The notes: a model not told the origin generated them from the letters alone. Positions 1 to 11,719 are shown, counted from the stretch's first letter. The stretch: DNA of 48,949 bases from Hyphomicrobiales bacterium (GCA_021775755.1 JAJFHE010000013.1:1-48949), one strand, 5' to 3'. Translations and numbers: made by a program.

Positions 1-136
1 ACGGATCAACATACAAACACACCCCGCATCAAACCAACTAAACAGTCAAAATCCAACAGTTCGAACTCAAAACGATCGAGCCAACACCGAAAAACACACA
101 GCCACCATCAAAACTCGTCAGTTTTTCAGCAGCCTG

Positions 137-544
137 CTAGACCGTCAGCGTCTCCTGAGCGGAGACGACATACTCGATCCGCTCCAGCAATATGCTGGCG
201 CTCAGCGGCTTTCTCACGCAGAAGTTCACGCCCGCCGTCATCGCCTCCTGTACGATTTTCTTCGTTGGCTGTCCCAAGAGAAGCAGGATCGGCAGATGCG
301 GGTTCGGACTGTCCGGCGCGGTGCGGATCAGCGTTGTCAGCTCCAGCGCGGTGATGCTTGGCAGATGGCTGCTCACAATTGCGAAGTCGACGGGATGCAT
401 GCGCAACACTTCCAGCGCCCTGATCGCATCGAGTTCGTGATGAACCTCGCGAATGCCGCCAACATAAAGAACCTGACGGGCGATCAGTGCAAAATGACGG
501 TCCGGTTCAACGAGCAGCGCTCTCAGCCCGCGTTCATGAAACAT
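137..544 (-). CDS. Degenerate single-domain response-regulator receiver protein
   Basis: 135 aa, the length of one CheY-like receiver domain with no output domain. It aligns throughout with the receiver encoded at 1066-1593: LLVEPDRHF matches LLLDDNRHF, and PVDFAIVS matches PVDIAFVD. In that alignment the phosphoacceptor Asp is Ser58, one of the two acidic pocket residues is Pro14, and the switch Thr/Ser position is also lost, while the conserved Lys of the VRKP motif is kept. It is therefore unlikely to be phosphorylated in the usual way and may act as a constitutive or protein-interaction receiver. The start ATG at 544 is the only good one, with a modest purine-rich AGGG upstream. The gene looks monocistronic; a partner kinase is not in view. 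The family assignment is secure, the role unknown. Confidence 0.8.
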   Translation of the reverse strand: MFHERGLRALLVEPDRHFALIARQVLYVGGIREVHHELDAIRALEVLRMHPVDFAIVSSHLPSITALELTTLIRTAPDSPNPHLPILLLLGQPTKKIVQEAMTAGVNFCVRKPLSASILLERIEYVVSAQETLTV

Positions 545-1065
545 CGACTTGCCCTGTCCTCGCCCCCGAGATTGCCAAGCGATACGTCAGAATCTGCGTG
601 ACGTAAGGTTCGGTGATGTTCTTGAATACAGGGTTCGACCTAATATTTCGTATATCTAGTTTGTATTTAATCTCGTTTGAACACAAATGAATTTCGGAAA
701 TCTATTAAGAATAGTAGTCTTACTAAATGTATGTAGCAATTAATAAGTATAATTGCAATATATTGTATTAAACTTGTTCTTCTTCAAGGGTCGAAAAAGC
801 AACATGCGCCTACATATTTGCTTTTTGGGCTGTGCACGTGCTCGCGTCTGGTTCGTATTGTTTGGCCGGACTTCAATCGGGCGTGAAAATCTCACTCACG
901 CAGTATGGGAAGTGAGGCTTCAAAGCGTATGTCTTCTGGATGTGGAGTGTTTGGTCAATGCGAAAAAAGGAAGCGGCGACTACCCTTGATATGACGATTT
1001 CGTTCGCCGTCGGCCGCAGCATGCCGCGTAGGCAACCATGGTGTACCGTACCGGAAGAGCGATGC
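545..1065. other. AT-rich intergenic gap between the two receiver genes
   Basis: No convincing gene on either strand. Roughly 620-800 is markedly richer in A+T than the rest of the window and should hold the promoter of the minus-strand gene ending at 137. A perfect inverted repeat with 7-bp arms (GCAATTA / TAATTGC) and a 7-nt spacer lies at 736-756 and could be an operator or simply an AT-rich palindrome. The remainder up to 1065 shows nothing I can name. Confidence 0.45.
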
Positions 1066-1593
1066 TCAGACGAGTTCGGCAGTGTCAGTAAGCCGGCGCT
1101 CATATCCAGCGAAGTTTGGATCGACCGCACGTCTGCGGTCGGGACCGAAGTAACCATCGTCGGTGTGTATGTAAGTCAGCGGATTTTCGATCAGGTTGAT
1201 CATGCGGTGGTAGACATCGATCGGCTTAACCGGTTTCACAAGAAAGCCGTCTGCGCCAACGCGAACGGCCTTCTGGACGAAGGGCCGTTCCGCATATGCT
1301 GAGACCAGAACGATCTTCAAAGTCCGGTTGGAGTTCTCAGGTGTAGTGCGCACCAGTTCCACAAACTCAAACCCCGACATGCCTTCAAGCTTGATATCCA
1401 CGAATGCGATGTCGACGGGCCGGTGCGCGATGAACTCAAGCGCCTGTTCCACGCCTTCAGTGCGCATGACGTGGCGAATGCCGAGACCTCTTAGAATCTC
1501 CACCATGATGGACACAAAATGGCGGTTGTCGTCGAGGAGCAGCACGTTCAACTTTGATATATCGTAATCGCGCATCGTAGATTGTCGGTTCAT
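1066..1593 (-). CDS. Single-domain response regulator with PDRRR tail
   Basis: 175 aa. Residues about 13-140 form a complete receiver domain: LLLDDN acidic pocket, the phosphoacceptor Asp in FVDIKL, switch Ser in LVSAYAE and the Lys of LVKPVKP. The remaining ~35 residues carry a YFGPDRRR and YERR tail, which I know from many alphaproteobacterial CheY-type regulators; it is not a DNA-binding domain. The protein probably relays a phosphoryl signal by protein contact. Two in-frame ATG codons (1593 and 1575) are possible and neither has a strong ribosome-binding site; the longer form is given. It is a paralogue of the degenerate receiver at 137-544. No histidine kinase is visible. Confidence 0.85.
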   Translation of the reverse strand: MNRQSTMRDYDISKLNVLLLDDNRHFVSIMVEILRGLGIRHVMRTEGVEQALEFIAHRPVDIAFVDIKLEGMSGFEFVELVRTTPENSNRTLKIVLVSAYAERPFVQKAVRVGADGFLVKPVKPIDVYHRMINLIENPLTYIHTDDGYFGPDRRRAVDPNFAGYERRLTDTAELV

Positions 1594-2003
1594 TAGTCAG
1601 CGTTGGCGGCAGTTTAGGGGGCAAGACATTCAAATGAGTTAATTGTACAAGTCCGCGCTGGATGATCCACCGCACCTAAAGCAAGGAACCGGCGGGGACC
1701 AGAGCATTGCGAATTGCGTGAGTGAAAGTCCGCGCATTTCCATCAGCAGACAGGAACGGCACTTTTTAGGTGCGCTATGTCGTACGGATACGATTAGATA
1801 TTTCGTACTTGTTCGCCGTAGTTTCGGCTGAAGCAGCGTTGTGAAACCGGTTTGTCCGGTCTCGCCTCTTGGACGTCATTCAGCGAATTGCTGAATGTTG
1901 CCATCGCTCCCGCAGTTGCGTACCGGCCGGCCGCGCTAATGGATTGTTTACCTTATTCCCACTTGACGCCTGCGCGTATCCACGTGAAGGGATGCGCATC
2001 GGA
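1594..2003. other. Intergenic gap with a small perfect inverted repeat
   Basis: No supported gene. At 1877-1897 an 8-bp perfect inverted repeat (CATTCAGC / GCTGAATG) with a 5-nt spacer lies downstream of the minus-strand monooxygenase gene ending at 2004. It could be a weak terminator for that gene, although no T-tract follows it on the minus strand, or a protein-binding palindrome. The rest shows nothing recognisable. Confidence 0.35.
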
Positions 2004-3086
2004 TCAGAATGTGACGCTCGGCGGTGTCGGGCCGAAACCCGCGATACCGCCGAGTTCCTTGTCGACGGCCGGCAGAACCTCCGCACCGAAGCGTTCCAGG
2101 GAGCGTCTGGCGCGGTTCCCGTCGATACCGCCGTACTGGGCAAAAATCGCATAGTGGTAGGGCCGGTTTGCACGAATTTCATTGACGATTTTTTCCGCGA
2201 CAATTTCCGGTCCGCCGATGGGCACGTTTTCCAGTATCTGATCAATATCGGGCTCGCCATCATAAGGCTGGGGTACGACCTCAACGCCCCTAAGCTGCTC
2301 ATAGCGCCCCCTGAACGCCATAACCAGGCGTGCGGTATAGAGCATACGCTCGGCTGCATCGCGGGCGTCGTCACGATTGTCGGTAATATAGATGGCGCGG
2401 CTTACCGCCAGCGGCAGATCGGCATCGGCTATCCCCTCCATCGCATAGTGTTCGGCAACGTGCCCGCGCACCGCAAGCTGGGCTTCGATCGATTGCGGGC
2501 CGACGGTGATGATCGGGCGGTAGCCCCGCCGCGCCGCGCGCCGCAGGTACTCGGGCTGATTGCCGGCGATGATGACTTGTGGAGAGGGGCGCTGCAGCGT
2601 TGGCACGCCGATCGGCGTTTCAGGTATCTGAAAGTACTTGCCCCGGTACTCCACGACCTGATGCTCAAGTCCCATCTCCAGGATATCCATCGCCTCGTGC
2701 GTAATGTCCCAGTTTTCAGAAAGCGACACCTCAAACCGTTCGAACTCAAACGCCTGATAGCCTGAACCGTAGCCGATCACCAGGCGGCCGCCGGACAGCT
2801 GATCGACCATGCCGATCTCCTCCAATACCCGCAACGGGTTGTAGAGCGGCAGAACAAGCACGGCCGGACCGATGCGGATTTTTGACGTGAGAGCCGCCAC
2901 ATGCGATCCCAGCAGCAAAGGCGAGGGGCACATGCAGTAGTTGCCGAAGTGATGCTCGGCGAGCCACGCAACATCAAAGCCAATGTCTTCGGCAATCCTG
3001 ATGTTTTCTATTGTGTCGCGATAGACCTCACCGACCGGTGTGGCGATGTCGCGCTGAGGCAGCAGTGAAAACAGACCCAGTTCCAT
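2004..3086 (-). CDS. Luciferase-like (LLM class) flavin-dependent monooxygenase
   Basis: 360 aa, one bacterial-luciferase-like TIM-barrel domain over nearly the whole length. Family signatures are the N-terminal MELGLFS strand, WLAEHHFGNY near residue 45, the SKIRIGPAVLVLP strand, and the GGRLVIGYGSGY segment. These enzymes use reduced FMN (or F420 in actinobacteria) and oxygen to oxidise small organic substrates; the substrate cannot be read from sequence. It lies 148 nt downstream of the FAD dehydrogenase gene on the same strand and may belong to the same catabolic transcript as the DapA-like and dehydrogenase genes. The start ATG at 3086 is a good N-terminus for the family. Family is sure, function open. 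Confidence 0.88.
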   Translation of the reverse strand: MELGLFSLLPQRDIATPVGEVYRDTIENIRIAEDIGFDVAWLAEHHFGNYCMCPSPLLLGSHVAALTSKIRIGPAVLVLPLYNPLRVLEEIGMVDQLSGGRLVIGYGSGYQAFEFERFEVSLSENWDITHEAMDILEMGLEHQVVEYRGKYFQIPETPIGVPTLQRPSPQVIIAGNQPEYLRRAARRGYRPIITVGPQSIEAQLAVRGHVAEHYAMEGIADADLPLAVSRAIYITDNRDDARDAAERMLYTARLVMAFRGRYEQLRGVEVVPQPYDGEPDIDQILENVPIGGPEIVAEKIVNEIRANRPYHYAIFAQYGGIDGNRARRSLERFGAEVLPAVDKELGGIAGFGPTPPSVTF

Positions 3087-3234
3087 GGCCGTCGCCCTTT
3101 ATGTTTCGCTACGAGAATTGATGGGATGCCGCGTTTCGGGCGCGATGATCTGGTTGTGGAGAATACGTTGCGCTGCTGCTGGAGCAGATGACGTGGCCCG
3201 GCATGGTGTTCTCCTGTCTCATCGGCCGGTATTA

Positions 3235-4716
3235 TTATGAATGCTTCGGAGTTGGGGAAGAGGGTTTTTCGCCATCTGCGAGAAGTGCCCCCGGGTTCAT
3301 CGTGCCTGCAGGGTCAAGCGCTTCCTTGAGCGCGCCGAAAAGTTCGCGCTCGGGAAACGGTGTCAAACGCTCAAGTTCATCGCGCAGTTTCCGGCCGACG
3401 CCATGTTCGGCGGAGAAGCTTCCGCCGTGGGCCAGCGCGATGTCGTGGAATGTCCGGAGCACTTCATGCTGCAGATCGCCCGTATTCGATTGGGTGCGCC
3501 ACCATGCGGCGCCGAACACGGGGATATAGTGAACATTGCCGTCTCCCAGATGACAGACGACGAACGGGCGGGCATCGGGGTATAGGGCGGTACATGCGTC
3601 ATCCGCCGCTGCAATAAAGTCCGCCGCCGCGCTCACGGGAACGGATATATCCAGTGTAATGCCGTGACCTGCGTGTCTGTTCGCCTCGGACACGGAATGA
3701 CGAAACGCCCAGATTTCATTTGCATCGGAGCCGCTCTGGGCAATCATTCCATCACGCACAACGCCGGAGGTGAGGGCGCCTTCTAGTGTCGCCTCAAGCC
3801 GTGATGTGAGTGGCGTATGGGCAGCCGGCGACCCCAGTTCCATCATTACGCTCCATCCGGGAACTTCCGAAAACGGACAACGTCTCGCTGGAACATGCTC
3901 CAACACCGCCTCCACCTGCGATCTTGAAAGAAGTTCGAATGCCTGCAGGTCCGGACCAAATTCTTCGCGAGCGATTGTCAGCAGCTTCAGCGCAGCAGTA
4001 GGATTTTCGACGGCCAGCCATGCGTCGGCACGGGCTTTGAGCGCCGGGAACAGTTTCAAAGACGCCGCGGTGATGACGCCCAACGTGCCTTCCGCACCGA
4101 TGAACAAGTGCTTGAGATCGTACCCGGTATTGTTTTTCCGCAACGTAGACAACCCGTTCCACACCGCGCCGTCAGGCAGTACCACCTCAAGCCCAAGCAC
4201 GAGATCGCGCATTGTTCCGTATCGCAGCGCTCCGGTGCCGCCGGCATTCGTCGAAATCAAACCGCCAATTTGTGCCGAACCTTCGCTGCCTAAATGCAGG
4301 GGAAAGATACGGTCAATATCGTGTGCCGCGGAGTGTATGTCGGTCAGCACCGCACCCGCTTCCACGGTTAGTGTGGAGCCCGAGCAGTCGATCTCCCGGA
4401 TGGCGTTCAGACGTTTCATCGAGAGAACGATGGTATTGCCATCGGCACTTGGAACCGCCGCCTCGCAGAGGCCCGTATTTCCGCCTTGAGGTGTGACCGC
4501 AACGCGATGAGCGCGACACAACGCAACAGTTTTCGAGACTGCCGTCGTGGTTGATGGCAACACCGCGGCAACGGCAAGACCCTGCGCCCTGCCGCGCCAG
4601 TCTGTGAGAAAGGGCGCGAGGTCACAGTCGTCCACGATAACGCCAGAAGCCCCGTTGATCTGCGTGAGCGCGGCGATGAACGCCGAACGGTCGAGCAAGG
4701 AAACCGAGCGCGGCAT
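3235..4716 (-). CDS. FAD-binding 2-hydroxyacid dehydrogenase (GlcD / D2HGDH type)
   Basis: 493 aa, the usual length for the family. The N-terminal FAD_binding_4 (PCMH) domain shows PQGGNTGLCEAAVP, GGLISTNAGGTGALRYG and the IGAEGTLGVI motif. The C-terminal FAD-oxidase domain ends with HLGDGNVHY and FSAEHGVGRKLRDEL, the metal- and substrate-binding motifs of D-lactate, D-2-hydroxyglutarate and glycolate-type dehydrogenases. Electrons probably go to the quinone pool or an electron-transfer flavoprotein. The start lies 6 nt after the stop of the upstream DapA-like gene, so the two are cotranscribed and probably act in one pathway. The exact hydroxyacid is unknown. Confidence 0.9.
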   Translation of the reverse strand: MPRSVSLLDRSAFIAALTQINGASGVIVDDCDLAPFLTDWRGRAQGLAVAAVLPSTTTAVSKTVALCRAHRVAVTPQGGNTGLCEAAVPSADGNTIVLSMKRLNAIREIDCSGSTLTVEAGAVLTDIHSAAHDIDRIFPLHLGSEGSAQIGGLISTNAGGTGALRYGTMRDLVLGLEVVLPDGAVWNGLSTLRKNNTGYDLKHLFIGAEGTLGVITAASLKLFPALKARADAWLAVENPTAALKLLTIAREEFGPDLQAFELLSRSQVEAVLEHVPARRCPFSEVPGWSVMMELGSPAAHTPLTSRLEATLEGALTSGVVRDGMIAQSGSDANEIWAFRHSVSEANRHAGHGITLDISVPVSAAADFIAAADDACTALYPDARPFVVCHLGDGNVHYIPVFGAAWWRTQSNTGDLQHEVLRTFHDIALAHGGSFSAEHGVGRKLRDELERLTPFPERELFGALKEALDPAGTMNPGALLADGEKPSSPTPKHS

Positions 4717-4722
4717 CGGCGG

Positions 4723-5643
4723 CTAGGCGGCGATGGAAAGGAGAGCGTCTTCCAGAGGCTGTACCTCCAGAAGTGCCGCCGCAAGCTTCGTTTGCGTTTC
4801 AGCCGAGGGCGGCAGCAAGGGGAGGCGGGCATCCCCGACATCCATGCCGCTAAGCGCCATTGCATGTTTTAGAGGGCCCGGATTCATTTCCGCGAAAACC
4901 GCGTCGAGCAGAGGCGACATTTTGTGTTGCAGATCAATCGCCGCGGTAAGGTCGCCCGACGATGACAGATCGAATATGCGCTTCCACAAGCCCGGCACCA
5001 GATTTGCCGTGGCGATGACACCGCCGGCAGCACCCAGACTGACATGGCTCGCGAATAACGGTTCCTCGCCGCTCAGGACCGCTATCTTTTGTCCAACCTG
5101 TTTTATGACACGGATAAACTCAGGCATGTCGTAGCTTGAATATTTCATGCCGATGATTGAACCGTCTTCCGCGATCGCCGAGATGGTCTCCGCTTTCATC
5201 GACACGTTTGTACGGCCTGGAATTTCATACAGAAGCAGCGGTAGATCGACCGCCTCGCGGTAGTTTCCGAAATACGCGCGGACACCCTCTTGCGAGCCGA
5301 CCGCATAGTAAGGCGTGACCAGCATGATCGCATCCGCACCTGCCGCTTTGAGACTGTTACCGGCTTCCACAGCGTCGGCGAAACCCGTTGCCACGACGCC
5401 GGCCACAACCGGTACGCGGCCTTGGGTGGCACGAACCGTCATGGCGGTGAATTCGGAACGCTCGGCGGGCGACAGTGCTGAATACTCCCCGGTACCTCCG
5501 ATCGGCACGAGACCTGAAGCACCACCCCCGATCATCCGGTCGACGAGGCGCCCGGTCGTTTCAGCACAAAGTTTTCCGGTCATGTCGAAAGGGGTGACGA
5601 GGGCTGGAAACAGGCCCTTCAAGTCGTCCTTTGCAATTGTCAT
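4723..5643 (-). CDS. DapA/NanA-family class I aldolase or dehydratase
   Basis: 306 aa from the preferred start at 5643, which has AAGGAA six bases upstream; an ATG 18 nt earlier at 5661 has no ribosome-binding site. It is a TIM-barrel of the dihydrodipicolinate synthase family: GGTGEYSAL phosphate/carboxylate loop, catalytic Tyr in LLYEIPGRT, and Schiff-base Lys in GMKYSS. Because it is first in an operon with a hydroxyacid dehydrogenase and a monooxygenase, I infer a catabolic lyase, for example of a keto-deoxy sugar acid or 4-hydroxy-2-oxo acid, rather than lysine biosynthesis. The promoter should lie in the 223-nt gap shared with the divergent mutase gene. Confidence 0.88.
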   Translation of the reverse strand: MTIAKDDLKGLFPALVTPFDMTGKLCAETTGRLVDRMIGGGASGLVPIGGTGEYSALSPAERSEFTAMTVRATQGRVPVVAGVVATGFADAVEAGNSLKAAGADAIMLVTPYYAVGSQEGVRAYFGNYREAVDLPLLLYEIPGRTNVSMKAETISAIAEDGSIIGMKYSSYDMPEFIRVIKQVGQKIAVLSGEEPLFASHVSLGAAGGVIATANLVPGLWKRIFDLSSSGDLTAAIDLQHKMSPLLDAVFAEMNPGPLKHAMALSGMDVGDARLPLLPPSAETQTKLAAALLEVQPLEDALLSIAA

Positions 5644-5866
5644 GGAATGTTCCTTGGTCATCGCGACAGTGCTTGAGTTTAGCAGATGCTCGTTGAATGA
5701 AGAACGTCTGGAATGTAAAGCTTCGTGCCGGTTTGCCTGCGGCGGTCCGTCTCAGGAAAATGGACAATACACATTCATCTTCAATTCAGGGTAATTGTAG
5801 GGATGAACCTGCCCCCAGGCCCGAGGTGGTCCCGGCGCGGCGAACGTATTCGAATTGAGAGGCCCC

Positions 5867-8011
<2,145 letters not shown>

Positions 8012-8091
8012 AACCCTGTCGGACACAGAGCCCGAGGCTGTTCAATCAGTCCTCGATATCCAAAAGGCGCAACGTGTGAGGAAGATCAGAC

Positions 8092-9990
8092 ATGACGACA
8101 TATGACGAGGTGTACCGCTCCTGGCAGGACGATCCGGAGACTTTCTGGATGACGGCGGCTGAAGGAATTGACTGGATCACCAAACCCACGCGCGCCCTCG
8201 ATGACAGCGCCGCACCGATGTACCGGTGGTTTGCCGATGCCGAGTGCAACACCTGCTGGAACGCCGTCGACCGGCATGTGGAAGGTGGCCGTGCCGATCA
8301 GACGGCGGTCATTTACGACAGCCCCATTACAGGCACGCAACGCAAGATCAGCTATGGCGAGTTGAAGGATCTGGTCGCGAACTTTGCCGGCGGTCTTGCC
8401 GCGAAGGGTGTGGGCAAGGGTGACCGCGTCATCATCTATATGCCGATGATCCCCGAAGCGCTGATTGCCATGCTCGCCTGTGCCCGCATCGGCGCTATCC
8501 ACTCTGTTGTATTCGGCGGCTTTGCGGCGAACGAACTTGCGGTGCGCATCGACGATGCCACGCCAAAGGCAATTGTCGCGGCATCATGCGGTATCGAACC
8601 CGGCCGGGTCATCGCCTACAAGCCGCTGCTCGACGAGGCGATGGAGCGTGCGTCGCACAAGGTCGACTTCACGGTGATCCATCAGCGCGAAGAAGAACCG
8701 GCGGACCTCGTGGCGGGCCGAGACTACGACTGGGCGGAGCTGGCAGCCGAGGCATCGCCGGCAGACTGCGTAACGGTCGGCGGCATGGATCCGCTCTATA
8801 TTCTCTACACTTCCGGAACCACCGGTCAACCCAAGGGTGTCGTGCGGCCCAACGCGGGACACATGGTGGCGCTTCACTGGACGATGAAGAACATCTACGG
8901 CGTCGATCCGGGTGATGTCTATTGGGCCGCATCGGATGTCGGCTGGGTCGTCGGACACAGCTACATCGTCTATGCGCCACTGTTGTGCGGCTCTACGACA
9001 ATCATGTTCGAAGGCAAGCCCGTTGGTACACCTGATGCCGGCACGTTCTGGCGGGTTATTTCAGAGCACAACGTCAAAGCGCTGTTCACGGCGCCGACAG
9101 CGTTCCGTGCCATCAAACGCGAAGACCCGTCGGGCGAGTTCGTCAAAAAGTACGATATGAGCTGTCTGGATACGCTGTTCCTTGCAGGCGAGCGCGCCGA
9201 CCCCGACACCATCGAGTGGGCGCAGGATCACCTTGGCGTGCCGGTGATCGATCACTGGTGGCAGACGGAAACCGGATGGGCGATCGCGGCCAATCCCGTT
9301 GGTATCGAACTCATGCCGGTCAAGCTCGGATCGCCCACGGTGCCGATGCCGGGCTACGACGTGCGGATACTCGACGATGGCGGACACGAGGTCGCGGCCG
9401 GTGAACTCGGCGCCATTGCCATCAAACTGCCGCTGCCTCCGGGAACCTTGCCGACGTTGTGGCATGCGGATGAACGCTACGTCAGTTCCTATCTCAAGAC
9501 GTTCGATGGCTACTATGAAACCGGCGATGCGGGGATGAAGGATGAAGACGGTTACGTCTACATCATGGCGCGCACCGACGATGTCATAAACGTAGCGGGT
9601 CACCGCCTCTCCACCGGCGGGATGGAAGAGGTTCTCTCCGGCCATCCCGATGTCGCCGAATGCGCGGTTATCGGCGTAGCTGACCAGCTCAAGGGGCAGT
9701 TGCCGATGGGCTTTGTTTGCCTCAACGCGGGCTGCGATCGCAGCACCGACGATATAGAGCGCGAACTTGTGCTGCGGGTGCGCGAACAAATCGGCCCGGT
9801 CGCTGCTTTCAAGCTTGTCGCCGTGGTGCAGCGTTTGCCGAAAACACGGTCCGGCAAGATCCTGCGCGGCACGATGGCCCATATCGCCGATGGTACGGAG
9901 TGGAAAATGCCCGCGACAATCGACGATCCGGTCATTCTCGACGAAATCACGGTTTCGCTCAAAGGGCTGGGTTACGCGCAGGACGCGTGA
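8092..9990 (+). CDS. prpE: Propionyl-CoA synthetase (propionate-CoA ligase)
   Basis: 632 aa, AMP-forming acyl-CoA synthetase activating propionate (possibly acetate or acrylate) to its CoA ester. The ATG follows GAGGAAG. The P-loop YTSGTTGQPKG starts at Tyr239, the adenylate-binding WWQTETGW is near residue 385, and the C-terminal domain ends with KTRSGKILRG, Lys589 being the catalytic lysine that in this family is controlled by acylation. The N-terminus (NTCWNAVDRHV) is typical of PrpE rather than of Acs. It lies 80 nt behind the mutase gene, so the two probably form one transcript feeding propionate into succinyl-CoA. It converges with the ABC transporter gene, with only 10 nt between them. 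Confidence 0.93.
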   Translation: MTTYDEVYRSWQDDPETFWMTAAEGIDWITKPTRALDDSAAPMYRWFADAECNTCWNAVDRHVEGGRADQTAVIYDSPITGTQRKISYGELKDLVANFAGGLAAKGVGKGDRVIIYMPMIPEALIAMLACARIGAIHSVVFGGFAANELAVRIDDATPKAIVAASCGIEPGRVIAYKPLLDEAMERASHKVDFTVIHQREEEPADLVAGRDYDWAELAAEASPADCVTVGGMDPLYILYTSGTTGQPKGVVRPNAGHMVALHWTMKNIYGVDPGDVYWAASDVGWVVGHSYIVYAPLLCGSTTIMFEGKPVGTPDAGTFWRVISEHNVKALFTAPTAFRAIKREDPSGEFVKKYDMSCLDTLFLAGERADPDTIEWAQDHLGVPVIDHWWQTETGWAIAANPVGIELMPVKLGSPTVPMPGYDVRILDDGGHEVAAGELGAIAIKLPLPPGTLPTLWHADERYVSSYLKTFDGYYETGDAGMKDEDGYVYIMARTDDVINVAGHRLSTGGMEEVLSGHPDVAECAVIGVADQLKGQLPMGFVCLNAGCDRSTDDIERELVLRVREQIGPVAAFKLVAVVQRLPKTRSGKILRGTMAHIADGTEWKMPATIDDPVILDEITVSLKGLGYAQDA

Positions 9991-10000
9991 GCCGGTTTTT

Positions 10001-11719
10001 TCATGTTGTTTCGAGCGATTGCGCTTTCAGATCAACTTGAGAAACTTTGCCCGCGTCAATCGTGTAGAGGTGTGTCGCGATGTCGGCCCATGCCGGTCGG
10101 TGGGTAATAGCGACAATCGTGTACTGACCCGCGAGCCGCTGGATGTTTTCACAAATGGCGAGCTCGGTTTCGGGATCGAGCGCGCTTGTCACCTCATCGA
10201 GGATGAGGAGACGCGGGTGCGATACAAGCGCCCTTGCAAGCGCGATGCGCTGGCGTTCTCCGCCCGAGAACCGCAGTCCCCGTTCACCGACCACCGTGTC
10301 GACGCCTTCCGGCAGGCGTGCGATCGTATCGTCGAGATCTGCCTGAGTAAGTGCGGCGTGGACGGCTTCGCTGGAAAACCTGTCCTCACCCATGGTGACG
10401 TTCCACCAGATCGTGTCATGCATCAGGTTCATTTCCTGGGGCACATAGCCGATGCCGAGGCGCCACTGCTTCATGTCGATTTCGTCAAGCGGGTGACCGT
10501 CGATAAGCACCTGACCACTGTCGGGCCGGTAGAGACCCGTCAGGATGTCGATTAGCGTTGTCTTGCCGGCGCCCGACGGACCCTGGAGCACCGTTATGCT
10601 GCCGGCCGGAATCTCAAACGAGACGTCGTGCAGGATCGGTTCTCCGCCAAGCCCGAACGAAACATTCTCGAACACACAAGCCTTGGCGAGCGTCGGTGCG
10701 CGCGTGCCGGTGTGAACCTCGGCGCGGCGGTCGGCTTCGTCGGTCAGTTCCTTGAGACGATAGTAGGCGCTTTCAAGCTCGACTGCCGAGCGCAGCTTGA
10801 TCTGCATGCGGCCGATAACCGCGATCACGTTGAAGAACACGACCGATGTCACAACCAGTTCCGACAGCGGAACCTCCCATATGACGGCGGCGAAAAAGAT
10901 CATGATGCCCATGCAGATGACGACGATCAGCTCGCGGCCGTAAACCATGGTCTCGCGGGTGAGCGACAGTTTGAATATCGTCCGTCTCAATGAGTTGAGG
11001 CGCTTTTTAAAGAACCCGCTGAACGCGGAATGCCGGTTCATGGTGCGCAGCGCCTTGACGTTGTTCAGCGTGTCCGAAACGGCGATTACCAGTTGCGAGG
11101 TATGGTCAGTCAGCCGGTTGCCCGCGCGCCAGGTCACGTTTGTAAGAAAGCCGAGAGCAAGCGAGACACCTCCGCCAACGGCAACGCCGGCGAGCGCAAG
11201 ACGCCAGTCGACCAGTATGGCGATGATGATGTAGACGCCTGCCTGCACCGCCTGCGAGACGAATTTGGCCGCGGTCATGAAGGCCAGTTCAGCGCGTGTA
11301 GCGTCGTAACTCATGGCGTTTGAAATGCGGCCGACTTTTTGCCCCGAATAATAGTCCCACTGCACGGTGAGAAGTTTTTCCAGAAGCTTCGCACGCATCG
11401 TCACGGCGACTTCCGCAACCTTGTAGCCGACATAGGACAGCGCGAAGAATGTGATGACGGCCTTGGCGCAGAGGATTGCCACAATGAAAATCAAAAGGTT
11501 GCCGATTGTCGGCGTAATGCCGAGAGAGGCGACGAAATCGAGGGCCAAGCGGTTGGCCGTGGACGAGTTCTCGCGCATGCCGCCGGTCAGCTCCGTGAGC
11601 ACGGGCAGCAATGTGGTGATGCCGATAATTTCAGCGAAACCGGCAATCACAAGGCACACCAGCACAATCACGGGCTTGGTGCCCTCGGTGCGGAAAAAGA
11701 TGCGCAATATGCTTTTCAT
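10001..11719 (-). CDS. ABC exporter / lipid-linked glycan flippase-like half transporter
   Basis: 572 aa fused transporter: N-terminal six-helix membrane domain (about residues 15-310) and C-terminal ATPase. Walker A is GPSGAGKTT, the signature is FSGGERQR, Walker B is LLILDEVTSALD and the H-loop is ITHRPAWAD. Such homodimeric exporters (MsbA, PglK, LipA-core exporters) move lipids, lipid-linked oligosaccharides or peptides across the inner membrane. It is divergent from the sugar operon starting at 11927, with a 207-nt shared upstream region, so I infer that it may flip or export a glycoconjugate carrying that operon's sugar. This is context only; the substrate is not readable from the sequence. 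Confidence 0.88.
   Translation of the reverse strand: MKSILRIFFRTEGTKPVIVLVCLVIAGFAEIIGITTLLPVLTELTGGMRENSSTANRLALDFVASLGITPTIGNLLIFIVAILCAKAVITFFALSYVGYKVAEVAVTMRAKLLEKLLTVQWDYYSGQKVGRISNAMSYDATRAELAFMTAAKFVSQAVQAGVYIIIAILVDWRLALAGVAVGGGVSLALGFLTNVTWRAGNRLTDHTSQLVIAVSDTLNNVKALRTMNRHSAFSGFFKKRLNSLRRTIFKLSLTRETMVYGRELIVVICMGIMIFFAAVIWEVPLSELVVTSVVFFNVIAVIGRMQIKLRSAVELESAYYRLKELTDEADRRAEVHTGTRAPTLAKACVFENVSFGLGGEPILHDVSFEIPAGSITVLQGPSGAGKTTLIDILTGLYRPDSGQVLIDGHPLDEIDMKQWRLGIGYVPQEMNLMHDTIWWNVTMGEDRFSSEAVHAALTQADLDDTIARLPEGVDTVVGERGLRFSGGERQRIALARALVSHPRLLILDEVTSALDPETELAICENIQRLAGQYTIVAITHRPAWADIATHLYTIDAGKVSQVDLKAQSLETT

Noticed and set aside
4723-5643. dapA of lysine biosynthesis
   Set aside because: Operon partners are a hydroxyacid dehydrogenase and a monooxygenase, and the glycine-rich motif is GGTGE rather than GTTGE.
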